DNA from: Chlorobiota bacterium
GTDB taxonomy: Bacteria; Bacteroidota; Bacteroidia; Bacteroidales; F082
Assembly (NCBI GenBank): GCA_030596395.1
Contig: JAUVKF010000031.1
Span: 1-37,831 of the forward strand
Direction: 5' to 3'
Length of the DNA: 37,831 bases
The position numbers and the translations under genes were made by a program. Within the stretch, counting starts at the first letter, position 1, and every line of letters begins with the position of its first letter. The notes beneath the pieces were generated by a model that was not told the DNA's origin, did not search any database, and saw nothing but the letters and a program-made list of their open reading frames with translations. Positions 1 to 7,540 of the stretch are shown piece by piece.

Positions 1-18
1 ATGCAAACATAAGTAAAT

Positions 19-162
19 TTAGAGACTGTTTGGATTTTGTTTTTAGAATTTGTTATGATGTATTTTTTGTCAGATCAAGACATCCGTCAGCTGACGGATA
101 ACGACGAGATGGCTAAAAAGACACATAAGAAAACTGAGGGATAAATTCCAAACAGCCTCTAA
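19..162. repeat. MITE-like element with 20-bp terminal inverted repeats
   Basis: The left end (19-38) reads TTAGAGACTGTTTGGATTTT. The right end (143-162), read on the minus strand, is TTAGAGGCTGTTTGGAATTT, so 18 of 20 positions match. Inside lies a perfect 18-bp palindrome, ATCCGTCAGCTGACGGAT (82-99). No transposase is encoded in the 144 bp, so this looks like a non-autonomous or internally deleted transposon end pair. It sits just 3' of the SDR gene. I could not define a target-site duplication. Confidence 0.6.
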
Positions 163-174
163 CACAAATCAAAA

Positions 175-981
175 TTATTTAAATGGTGAATCAGGCTCTT
201 TAGCCAATTCGCGGTAAAACATCTTATCAATCCAGTTTGGAAGAAATTTATTTAGAAAAACAATTAATTTCCCTTTCGAACTCAATACAATTTTATTTTT
301 CCGTTTTTTAATAGCATGGTAAATATGGCTTGCTACTGCTTCTGGTGTCATCATTTTTTGTTCATCTCTGGGTGATTCGCCCTGTTGGCTTCCATCACTC
401 GATAGTGCAGTATTTCGGATATTGGTTGCTGTAAATCCAGGATAGGCAATTAATACATGTAAACCTTTGTTCATGTTCTCAATACGCAAACATTCCAAAA
501 AACCTTGCATGGCAAATTTTGAAGCAGAATAACCTGCCCTGCCAGGCATCCCTTTTACCCCACCAATTGAGGATACGCCTACTATACTACCCTTTTCCTT
601 TAAAATATATGGCAATGCATATTTAGTGCAGTACACGGTTCCCCAAAAATTAACGTCCATTACTTTATTAAGTACCAATAATTCCGTTTTTTCAAAAATA
701 GCGCGCATCGAAATTCCCGCATTGTTGATCAGAATATCAATTTTCCCAAAACGCTCAACAGCAGTCAGGATCAGATTTTTACAGTCCTGTTCCACACTAA
801 CATCTGTTTGTACAAAAGCAAGCTCCCCGCCTTTTAATTTGATCTCTTCAGCTATTTCGGTCAGTTTTTCGTGGCTGCGGGCACCAATTACTACTTTTGA
901 ACCCTGTTTGGCAAACTCATATGCCAGCGCTCGCCCTATTCCAGAGGAAGCACCGGTTATTATTACCACTTTTTCTTTCAT
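175..981 (-). CDS. Short-chain dehydrogenase/reductase (classical SDR)
   Basis: This is a 268-residue Rossmann-fold oxidoreductase of the classical SDR family, which uses NAD(P)H to oxidise or reduce a hydroxyl or keto group. The substrate cannot be told from sequence. Near the N-terminus is the cofactor loop TGASSGIG, followed by NNAG, a catalytic serine region (VSSIGG) and the YSASKFAMQG box with the Tyr-x-x-x-Lys pair. I place the start at 981 (MKEKVVIITGASSG). An ATG 33 nt further upstream would add 11 residues ahead of the first beta strand, which is unusual for the family. The C-terminal tail (KGKLIVFLNKFLPNWID) resembles those of membrane-associated SDRs. Its only close neighbour is smpB upstream on the same strand, and no pathway partner is visible. 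Confidence 0.9.
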   Translation of the reverse strand: MKEKVVIITGASSGIGRALAYEFAKQGSKVVIGARSHEKLTEIAEEIKLKGGELAFVQTDVSVEQDCKNLILTAVERFGKIDILINNAGISMRAIFEKTELLVLNKVMDVNFWGTVYCTKYALPYILKEKGSIVGVSSIGGVKGMPGRAGYSASKFAMQGFLECLRIENMNKGLHVLIAYPGFTATNIRNTALSSDGSQQGESPRDEQKMMTPEAVASHIYHAIKKRKNKIVLSSKGKLIVFLNKFLPNWIDKMFYRELAKEPDSPFK

Positions 982-1060
982 AGAATAGTAATTAGAAGGA
1001 TATGAAATATTCATCCAGCTTTGAAAAGTTTAATTTCGCGTATGAAAATAAGAAAAAAAT

Positions 1061-1516
1061 CTATCTGTTGTGTTTCAGGTGTCTGTCAATTTCTCGTTTT
1101 GAATCTTTTTCTTTTAGATTTTCACGTTTATCGTAAAAATGTTTCCCTTTCGCCAGGGCAATCTCCAGCTTGGCAAGTCCTTTTTCGTTGATAAATAAAA
1201 CAACCGGAACTATTGTCATTCCTTTTTCTTTTACCTTGATATGCAGCTTTTTAAGTTCTCTGGCCGTTAATAATAATTTGCGGTCGCGTTTTGTAACGTG
1301 GTTATTATAGGTACCGTAGGTGTATTCGGCTATGTGCATGCCACGAACAAAAAGTTCACCCCCATCAAAGACACAAAAAGAATCAGCCAGGTTTGCCTTA
1401 CCCTGACGAATTGATTTTATTTCTGTTCCGGTCAGCACGATACCTGCAACAATTTTCTCAATGAGGAAATACTCCCAGGAAATCCGTTTGTTCTTTATTT
1501 TAATCGAATTGCCCAA
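1061..1516 (-). CDS. smpB: SsrA-binding protein SmpB
   Basis: SmpB is the tmRNA-binding partner in trans-translation, which rescues stalled ribosomes and tags the unfinished peptide for proteolysis. The 151-residue length is normal. Visible hallmarks are the N-terminal [29 protein letters not shown] (given here only as a landmark at residues 7-35), the [13 protein letters not shown] segment, and the lysine/arginine-rich C-terminal tail ending in DRHLKHNR, which enters the decoding centre. The gene starts 9 nt after the SPFH protein gene ends, so the two are probably cotranscribed. The tmRNA gene itself (ssrA) is not in the window. Confidence 0.96.
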   Translation of the reverse strand: MGNSIKIKNKRISWEYFLIEKIVAGIVLTGTEIKSIRQGKANLADSFCVFDGGELFVRGMHIAEYTYGTYNNHVTKRDRKLLLTARELKKLHIKVKEKGMTIVPVVLFINEKGLAKLEIALAKGKHFYDKRENLKEKDSKREIDRHLKHNR

Positions 1517-1525
1517 ACGCAGAAA

Positions 1526-2359
1526 TTATTTTGAATCACCAAGGATGAGTGGAAGCCCATCTTTCGAATTACCTATGATAACAACTTTTGAGTTTGGTGA
1601 TTCAGCCAGTTTAAGTGTAGCAATAATCCCCTTTTCTCGAAGTATCTTATCTGTAAGACTGGCATTAAGGATACGGTTTGCATTGGCTTTACCCTCAGCA
1701 TCAATACGTTGCCGCTCAGCTTCTTTCTCTGCTTTCTGCAATTTAAATTCGTATTCAAGAGATTCCTGCTCCTGCTTAAGTTTGCTTTCGATTGCTGACT
1801 TAATTGTGGGTGGAAGAACGATGGAACGAATCAAAACCTGGTTCAGGTCAACATACTTTTTATCAAGTATATTTTTCGTTTCCGCAAAAATTTCATCCTG
1901 AATAACATCGCGCTTGGTGGAATAAATTTGTTCGGGAGTGTACCGGCCAATCACACTTCTTGCCGCTCCCCGTAAAGCAGGGATTACCACTCTACGTAAA
2001 TAATCTTTTCCAATATTAGTATGCAGTAAACCAATTCGGGAATAGCTTGGTTGATACCATGCTGATACATCCACTTTAATTTCGAGCCCATTGGATGATA
2101 AAACATTCATGTCTTCAGCCATCTCCTGTTGCCTGGTTTCGTAAACTATCATTTCGTTCCAGGGAGCCAGAAAATGGAACCCTTCGCTATAGGTTTTGGT
2201 GGTATCAACACCTCCGCTAAATGTTTTGAACAATACACCGGCATGCCCGGCGTCGACGGTAATTGTCATCCTGCTCCAGAAAACAATAATAAATATTATC
2301 ACTGCTATGATGATTGCAATCGGAGCAATACGTTTTACACTAAATTCTTGTTGTGCCAT
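1526..2359 (-). CDS. SPFH/prohibitin-family membrane protein
   Basis: This 277-residue protein has one N-terminal transmembrane anchor (about residues 10-28, PIAIIIAVIIFIIVFW). An SPFH/Band 7 domain follows (about 30-200), with the prohibitin-like core containing SEGFHFLAPWNE, DVSAWYQ and IPALRGAARSVIGRYTPEQI. A charged coiled coil rich in Glu, Lys and Gln occupies about 185-230. Prohibitin homologues form large ring assemblies in the membrane and often modulate membrane proteases such as FtsH. A specific partner cannot be inferred here. The gene lies directly upstream of smpB on the same strand, and a Bacteroidetes-type -7 box lies 33 nt upstream of its start. Confidence 0.9.
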   Translation of the reverse strand: MAQQEFSVKRIAPIAIIIAVIIFIIVFWSRMTITVDAGHAGVLFKTFSGGVDTTKTYSEGFHFLAPWNEMIVYETRQQEMAEDMNVLSSNGLEIKVDVSAWYQPSYSRIGLLHTNIGKDYLRRVVIPALRGAARSVIGRYTPEQIYSTKRDVIQDEIFAETKNILDKKYVDLNQVLIRSIVLPPTIKSAIESKLKQEQESLEYEFKLQKAEKEAERQRIDAEGKANANRILNASLTDKILREKGIIATLKLAESPNSKVVIIGNSKDGLPLILGDSK

Positions 2360-2392
2360 AATTCAAATTTTAAGTAGGTTTCGGATTAAACG

Positions 2393-2400
2393 CAAAGATA
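2393..2400 (-). promoter_or_regulatory. Candidate -7 promoter box (TATCTTTG) for the SPFH-smpB unit
   Basis: On the minus strand the sequence is TATCTTTG, which fits the Bacteroidetes sigma-ABfr -7 consensus TAnnTTTG. It is followed 33 nt later by the ATG of the SPFH gene. I found no convincing TTG at the usual 19-21 nt upstream, so the call rests on the -7 box and its position. Confidence 0.5.
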
Positions 2401-2429
2401 CAATAAGCTTAGTAGATTTTTAGAAATCA

Positions 2430-3320
2430 TTAATAATATTCAAGTGGTATCAAAAACAGGTCATATCCCCCATCTAACAACACGGAAACAGCCAGGTGCT
2501 TTCCGTTTGGTGACACCACCGGATTTTTTACCACTAACGTATCATTTGTCCATCGCTCCAGGTGGGAACCATCCTTCCAGACGGTATATATTTCGCCGTC
2601 TATATTATCCATTTTCGAAACAAAAATGATCTTTAAACCATCAGGGTACCACGACGGATCAATGAAGCTATGATCAGAAAATTCATGCTCAATGTTGCCG
2701 TACCAATTGATGATATTCAGTTGATCAACTGATTTCTCTGTATTATTTGATACAAACATGATGTATTCACCATCAGTAGAAACTTTTGGCAAATGATTAC
2801 CATCTAATAAGGGATAAATTTGTTTGAGGCTATTGTATTTGAATTCATACCTGTACAACCACCAGTCCCTGGCCAATTCATCATATCCTAATAGGTATAA
2901 CAGATATTCCGATACCGGAAATGAGGCTGCTTTTGTATTGATATTACGGTTGATTACAGGTTCTTCGGTACCGGTTAACAAATCAAGAAAATAGATTTGT
3001 TCCACCCCCGTTTTATCTGATGTGTAGGTTAACCTGTTCTGTTTACTAAGCCACAACGGGTATTGTTCGTTAGCATTTGTGTTTGTTAACTGCAAAACTG
3101 TATCACTTTCTAAATCATATTGAAAAATATCCCAGTTACCATTTCGATTGGATTGAAAAACCAGTTTAGTGCCGTCAGCTGACCACGATGGATACAGGTC
3201 ATCGCCGGTCGCATTGCTAATATTGTTAATAGAATCAATTTCAAGATATTGCGCATTTCCTATCATCCAAAGAATGTTGAACAACAGTATTCCTAAAGAT
3301 TTAATGTATAAATGAATCAT
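2430..3320 (-). CDS. Exported TolB-like/PD40 beta-propeller protein
   Basis: This protein of about 296 residues has a signal peptide (IKSLGILLFNILWMIGNAQ after Met-Ile-His-Leu-Tyr). The body consists of PD40/TolB-type blades. Four repeats are readable: YPSWSADGTKLVFQSNRNG, YPLWLSKQNRLTYTSDKTG, DPSWYPDGLKIIFVSKMDN and NPVVSPNGKHLAVSVLLDG, each followed by a Tyr- or Phe-containing strand. I chose the start at 3320 because it puts the hydrophobic signal directly at the N-terminus. An ATG 27 nt upstream would add an arginine-rich stub. It lies about 90 nt downstream of the TonB-dependent receptor gene on the same strand and may be read through from the TPP-controlled transcript. The biochemical role is unknown; these propellers usually act as binding scaffolds in the periplasm. 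Confidence 0.78.
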   Translation of the reverse strand: MIHLYIKSLGILLFNILWMIGNAQYLEIDSINNISNATGDDLYPSWSADGTKLVFQSNRNGNWDIFQYDLESDTVLQLTNTNANEQYPLWLSKQNRLTYTSDKTGVEQIYFLDLLTGTEEPVINRNINTKAASFPVSEYLLYLLGYDELARDWWLYRYEFKYNSLKQIYPLLDGNHLPKVSTDGEYIMFVSNNTEKSVDQLNIINWYGNIEHEFSDHSFIDPSWYPDGLKIIFVSKMDNIDGEIYTVWKDGSHLERWTNDTLVVKNPVVSPNGKHLAVSVLLDGGYDLFLIPLEYY

Positions 3321-3412
3321 GGAAATCCTTCTTATTACGGATCGCAAAAATGATTAAAATTCTAATATTATCAGGATATATCAGGTAAATCATTAAGAAA
3401 TAGCAAATGAGT

Positions 3413-5821
3413 TTAGAATTTAATATTGATCCCAGCCATAAAATTAAACCCCGCCTGCGGGAAATAGCCGTTCATCTCATATTCTGTGTTCTCATCGTAA
3501 TAGCGGTACACCCAGGCATTGGTTTCATATTGTTCGTTAAAAATATTGTTCAGGTGAAGCCAGAAATCAATTTGACGAACTCCCTTAAGATTTAGCGTGT
3601 AAAAGAATTCGAGATTATTTATCAGGTATGGATCTAAACTTCTTTCTTTATTGGAAGTATTGTCGATATACTGCCTGCTGACGTATTTGGTAACCAGGCT
3701 AATCGTAAAACTTTTTACAGGTTCCACACTCAGGTTACTGGCTATTGTAAAATCGGGTGAAAATGAAATATTTGTAGTTCCGGTTGTATCAACAACCTGA
3801 TCGGGCCAATTGGTCCAATCGTCAACATAACTCACAAAGCTAAGTATCTTGTTTTGACTATAAGTAGCATTGAATTTCCAATCCATAATCTTCAGGAAGT
3901 GTACTGAACCAATAAATTCCAGGCCTGCACGATAGCTTTTTGGGACATTGGTCATGATGGGTGCTCCTACGTTATTTATTTTTCCTGTTAACACCAATTG
4001 ATCTTTGTAAACCATATAAAACCCATTTAATTCGATCCATAGATTTTTTGCCCTGTACTGATAACCTGCTTCGAAGTCGTAAAGACGTTCAGGATTTATC
4101 TGTTGTCCCGTATCCGCATCCCTGAAAACCGACCTGTTTGGTTCACGGTTTGCAACACCACCAAAAATATTCAGACTATTCTTTTGGTTAAGTTGGAATG
4201 CCAGTCCCAACTTTGGGTTAAAGAAATTGTAAACATGTGACTGGGTTAAATCTCTCAGGTCATCATGCGTTCCATTAATTTTATAGTTAATATAACGGTA
4301 TTGTAAATCAAGTGAAAGATCAAGTTTATCAGTAATTAAAACGCTTGCCTTTCCGAATACGTGGAAATCATTTTTTATGCCGGTATTTTCATACCAGGGT
4401 CGGTCATAATTTCCCAACCTGGCCACCTGCGACCAGATAACATAACCATAATGGTCTCCATCATAACGGTTAGCTCCGGCTCCGAAGTTAAAACGCCACC
4501 GGTTTGCTTGATACCCGAGCGAGACATTGATCCCATAATAATGGTTATCAAGCCATTTCTGGTCTATCAGATTGGTATTGCCGATCGTATCAGTTCCTAT
4601 GATAGTGTCAGCCATACCATACTCTCCAAAACTCTTGTTGTTCCTGTAATTTTCATAGTACCCGATTCCTCTTGTATAAAATAATGATGCGGCCAGATTT
4701 ATGTTTTTGTTGAATTCATGTCCCCAATGCAGTTGGTAGTAGGTTTGACGATAATTATCAGTCTGGTTATCATAATTGCCCATGAAATCGCCTTCTTGAT
4801 TAATAATTTCACCGGCAGGATTGTACGTACGATTTGTTTGCAAACTGTCTTTAGGAATACCATACCACGCCTGATAAGTTTTTTCGGAGCCATGCAATAC
4901 CACAGCTTTTACCACATCTTTTATTCCATAATAACCTCCTGATACATAAAATGATTTCAAGTCGGAGCTTGCCCGGTCAATATAGCCATCAGAACTGATC
5001 ATAGAAACCCTTCCATCGAAAACCCATTTGTTTTTGATCAGGCCTGATCCAAATTTCAAGGTATTTTTAAAAGTATTGAATGAGCCGGCAGCGCTGCTGA
5101 GTTCAGCATAAGGTTTTTCCCTGAAGTCACTCGTTTTAATGTTGATGCTGGCGCCAAATGCTGCAGCTCCATTGGTTGAAGCCCCAACTCCGCGTTGCAC
5201 CTGCATATTATCAATGGAAGATGCAAGGTCGGGCAGGTCAACGAAAAACACGCCATGCGATTCGGCATCATTTACCGGTACACCATTTAAGGTAACGTTG
5301 ATACCGGAGAGGTCAGTTCCCCGAATTCTGATTCCGGTGTACCCTACCCCATTTCCGGCATCGGAAGTAACAACGGTAGACGGCAATGTTTCCATTATAT
5401 AAGGAAGGTCTTTTCCTGAATTGTTTCTTTCAATCTGATCAACATTCATTTCGCTAAAAGTGGCAGGTGATGTACCACCAGCCCGGATGGCAGAAATAAT
5501 AACCTCTTCACTCATATAAGTTTGAGGCTGGAGGCGAAGGTTGAGGTGAAGGTTTTCGTTAATATCCAGTTCTTCCCGGTAGGTTTTAAAACCGATATAC
5601 GATACTTTAAGGATGCAATTTCCCGGCTTCATGCCTGTAAGTAAAAATGCACCATCGGTACCGGAGGTTGTTGCCAGGTAACTATTTTCGATAACAATAT
5701 TTGCTCCCGGAAGGCTTTCACCGGTTTCACTATTCATAACCTTACCTTTGATGGCATATTGACCGAAGGTTAACTGTGCAACAAATAACAGCACAAAATA
5801 AATTGATAATTTCTTAAGCAT
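3413..5821 (-). CDS. TonB-dependent outer-membrane receptor, probably for thiamin
   Basis: This 802-residue outer-membrane transporter opens with a signal peptide (LSIYFVLLFVAQLTFGQ). Next comes a carboxypeptidase-like/CNA-B domain (about 24-105: GKVMNSETGESLPGANIVIE). The TonB plug follows (about 110-230), with the typical GVGYTGIRIRGTDLSGINVTLNGVPVNDAESHGV region at residues 158-191. A 22-stranded beta barrel ends in Phe (MAGINIKF), as required for Bam recognition. SusC-type proteins share the domain order but are longer, and no SusD gene is adjacent. The decisive clue is the TPP riboswitch in the 5' leader, 66 nt before the start codon. It makes thiamin or a thiamin precursor the probable substrate, as for the TPP-regulated OMR receptors known in Bacteroidetes. 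Unlike those operons, no pnuT or thiamin pyrophosphokinase gene follows. Confidence 0.92.
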   Translation of the reverse strand: MLKKLSIYFVLLFVAQLTFGQYAIKGKVMNSETGESLPGANIVIENSYLATTSGTDGAFLLTGMKPGNCILKVSYIGFKTYREELDINENLHLNLRLQPQTYMSEEVIISAIRAGGTSPATFSEMNVDQIERNNSGKDLPYIMETLPSTVVTSDAGNGVGYTGIRIRGTDLSGINVTLNGVPVNDAESHGVFFVDLPDLASSIDNMQVQRGVGASTNGAAAFGASINIKTSDFREKPYAELSSAAGSFNTFKNTLKFGSGLIKNKWVFDGRVSMISSDGYIDRASSDLKSFYVSGGYYGIKDVVKAVVLHGSEKTYQAWYGIPKDSLQTNRTYNPAGEIINQEGDFMGNYDNQTDNYRQTYYQLHWGHEFNKNINLAASLFYTRGIGYYENYRNNKSFGEYGMADTIIGTDTIGNTNLIDQKWLDNHYYGINVSLGYQANRWRFNFGAGANRYDGDHYGYVIWSQVARLGNYDRPWYENTGIKNDFHVFGKASVLITDKLDLSLDLQYRYINYKINGTHDDLRDLTQSHVYNFFNPKLGLAFQLNQKNSLNIFGGVANREPNRSVFRDADTGQQINPERLYDFEAGYQYRAKNLWIELNGFYMVYKDQLVLTGKINNVGAPIMTNVPKSYRAGLEFIGSVHFLKIMDWKFNATYSQNKILSFVSYVDDWTNWPDQVVDTTGTTNISFSPDFTIASNLSVEPVKSFTISLVTKYVSRQYIDNTSNKERSLDPYLINNLEFFYTLNLKGVRQIDFWLHLNNIFNEQYETNAWVYRYYDENTEYEMNGYFPQAGFNFMAGINIKF

Positions 5822-5886
5822 ATCTCATTGATTTAAAGCTTTTAAACATTAAATCAACAGAGGAAAGCCGTGGGTTGTTTTTAAAC

Positions 5887-5959
5887 TCTTTCCCTGCGCC
5901 GGCATTACCCGGATCAGGTTCAGAGGGTATGATCTCAGCCCTTGTTTTGAGGCACCCCT
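5887..5959 (-). promoter_or_regulatory. TPP (THI-element) riboswitch
   Basis: On the minus strand the leader contains the conserved blocks of the THI element in order: AGGGGTGCC, GGCTGAGATCATACCC, GAACCTGATCCGGGTAATG and CCGGCGCAGGGA. These are the P2/P3 pyrimidine-sensor and P4/P5 pyrophosphate-sensor helices, and the outer AGGGG/CAGGGA-side pairing can form. The element ends 66 nt upstream of the TonB-receptor ATG. The intervening leader has no poly-U terminator but does hold an inverted repeat (GATTTAA...TTAAATC, about 5829-5855), so translational control is more likely than attenuation. That last step is inference. Confidence 0.95.
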
Positions 5960-5988
5960 ATTGGTTTATTGCAAAGGTAATACAAAAG

Positions 5989-6354
5989 AGGCAAGAATCA
6001 AGAAGCAAGAATCAAGACCTGAGACCTAAGACTGAAAAGGCAGGTCGGTTGAAAATACCATTGATTTGGGTAGAACTTGTGCGATTGGCTATTCTCCCCT
6101 TTGGGGAGCCAGAGGGGTGCGTGGGTAAAGGATAGCGAGGGATCAAGAATCAACACCTAAGACCTGAGACCTGAGACTGTAAAGGCAGGTCGGTTAAAAA
6201 TACCGTTGATTTGGGTATAACTTGCGCGGTTGGCTATTCTCCCCTTTGGGGAGCCAGAGGGGTGCGCAGACAAAAGATAGCCAGGAATCAAGAACTGAGA
6301 CAAAAGACCTAAGACCTAAGACAATAAGACATTAGACCTAAGAAAAAAAAATGG
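5989..6354. repeat. 145-bp tandem duplication inside purine-rich simple sequence; no gene
   Basis: Two consecutive copies with a 145-bp period (about 6011-6155 and 6156-6300) share almost every base. Landmarks include GACCTGAGACCTAAGACTG (6016) versus GACCTGAGACCTGAGACTG (6161), AAGGCAGGTCGGTT (6037 and 6182), and the palindrome CTCCCCTTTGGGGAG in both copies. The flanks are low-complexity words such as AATCAAGA and AGACCTAAG. No credible reading frame covers it; a frame of 86 codons from 5875 is riboswitch antisense plus repeat. It fills the gap between the divergent TPP leader and the end of the DUF434 gene. Confidence 0.85.
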
Positions 6355-6384
6355 AAGATAAAAGACCTTTAAGGTCAGTGTTGG

Positions 6385-7059
6385 TTAACGAAACATCTCC
6401 TCAAAGTTAATATAATCAGGCTGAAAGTTCAAATCAAGGATTGCCCTGGCAAGATCAAACACTTTTGTGTGGCAATGATCAATAATTGCGGAATCAGCGG
6501 TACAGATGATTCCTGCGCAAACTTCTTTTAAATGATGATCAGGCGAGTGCACAGTTACAGCGTTTCCGATTAAGCTGTTTTTCTTTAGCTCCTCATTCAA
6601 ACGTGCAGCCAATTCACCGCTTTTACTCACCGGCTCATCCAGGTAAATCATTGTTTGAGCAGGTTTTACATTAAGCAAATAATTAATTACCAGATCAATT
6701 GTTTTATTCAATATTTTTTTCTGCAAAGTATTTCTGTGCATTTCAGAGGCATCTCTCAGTAAACCATCCATGGCAATAAAAACAGGTTTTCCTAAAAGGT
6801 AACTACCAATAGTCCGAATAACATTGTAACCATCTATTTGCAGATGAACTCCATCGTGTATATTGTTTACTATTTTGCTTTGTCTGAGTATACTCTTTTG
6901 CACGGGTACAACTCCACGATACAACATACTTCTCTCCTTTCCAATTAGCTGGTATTTATCGCCAACTATCTTTAATGCTGATTTTTGAGGGTATTCCCGC
7001 TCCAGCAAATACAGATAATCTTTTGCTGCTTCTATAAATTGTAGAGAATGCATTAACAT
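6385..7059 (-). CDS. DUF434/DUF5616 domain protein
   Basis: The 224-residue product fits the two-part DUF434-DUF5616 architecture found in archaea and scattered bacteria. Residues 5-60 give the DUF434 pattern (AAKDYLYLLEREYPQKSAL then VGDKYQL). From about residue 70 comes the second part with HLQIDGYNVIRTIGSYLLGK, an AMDGLLRDAS segment and IIDHCHTKVFDLAR. The conserved aspartates in IDGYNV, MDGLLRD, YLDEP and TADSAIID resemble the acidic cluster of PIN/NYN-like nucleases, but no activity has been shown as far as I know. It is transcribed divergently from aroQ with about 48 nt between starts. ATG codons at 7059 and 7053 are both possible starts. Confidence 0.75.
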   Translation of the reverse strand: MLMHSLQFIEAAKDYLYLLEREYPQKSALKIVGDKYQLIGKERSMLYRGVVPVQKSILRQSKIVNNIHDGVHLQIDGYNVIRTIGSYLLGKPVFIAMDGLLRDASEMHRNTLQKKILNKTIDLVINYLLNVKPAQTMIYLDEPVSKSGELAARLNEELKKNSLIGNAVTVHSPDHHLKEVCAGIICTADSAIIDHCHTKVFDLARAILDLNFQPDYINFEEMFR

Positions 7060-7072
7060 CCGTTTGAATTTC

Positions 7073-7080
7073 TAACTTTG
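7073..7080 (+). promoter_or_regulatory. Candidate -7 promoter box (TAACTTTG) for aroQ
   Basis: TAACTTTG matches the Bacteroidetes TAnnTTTG consensus and lies 27 nt before the preferred aroQ start codon. A TTG at the canonical 19-21 nt upstream distance is absent, so the evidence is the -7 box and its location. Confidence 0.5.
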
Positions 7081-7107
7081 TAAAGTTACTAAATCATGTT
7101 ACGCATA

Positions 7108-7524
7108 ATGAAAATTCTAATCCTGAACGGCCCGAACCTGAACCTGACCGGTGAAAGGGAAAAAGAAATATATGGTAATGTTTCGTTTAAGGATTACCTG
7201 GAGACTTTGCGAAAACTGTTCCCTGAATTTACAATCAATTATTTTCAATCGAATATAGAAGGTGAAATTATTAATCGTTTGCAACAAGCCACTAATGAAG
7301 TGAATGCGGTTATTTTAAACGCCGGTGGATATACACACACTTCGGTTGCAATTGGCGATACCGTGAAAGCAATTGATATTCCTGTTGTTGAAGTTCACCT
7401 GTCGAATATTTTGGCGAGAGAAGAATTCAGGCATCATTCTTTTATTGCGCCTCACTGTGTTGGATCGGTTTTTGGTTTTGGTCTCGACTCGTACAGGATT
7501 GCAATTTCATATTTTAGATATTAA
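7108..7524 (+). CDS. aroQ: 3-dehydroquinate dehydratase, type II
   Basis: This enzyme carries out the third step of the shikimate pathway, dehydrating 3-dehydroquinate to 3-dehydroshikimate. It is cytoplasmic and normally dodecameric. The 138-residue product has every type II landmark: LNGPNLNLTGERE with the lid Arg, EIYG with the catalytic Tyr, QSNIEGEIINR, NAGGYTHTSVAI with the active-site His, VEVHLSN, AREEFRHHS and GFGLDSY. The start is taken at 7108 (MKILILNGPN) rather than the in-frame ATG 12 nt upstream, because the family begins immediately before the first strand. The gene stands alone; other aromatic-pathway genes are not nearby. It converges with the glycosyltransferase gene, leaving 16 nt between stops. 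Confidence 0.96.
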   Translation: MKILILNGPNLNLTGEREKEIYGNVSFKDYLETLRKLFPEFTINYFQSNIEGEIINRLQQATNEVNAVILNAGGYTHTSVAIGDTVKAIDIPVVEVHLSNILAREEFRHHSFIAPHCVGSVFGFGLDSYRIAISYFRY

Positions 7525-7540
7525 CTCTTGATTCGCATTA

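Noticed and set aside
5875..6135. Plus-strand frame of 86 codons over the riboswitch and repeat
   Set aside because: It runs antisense through the TPP riboswitch into low-complexity repeats.
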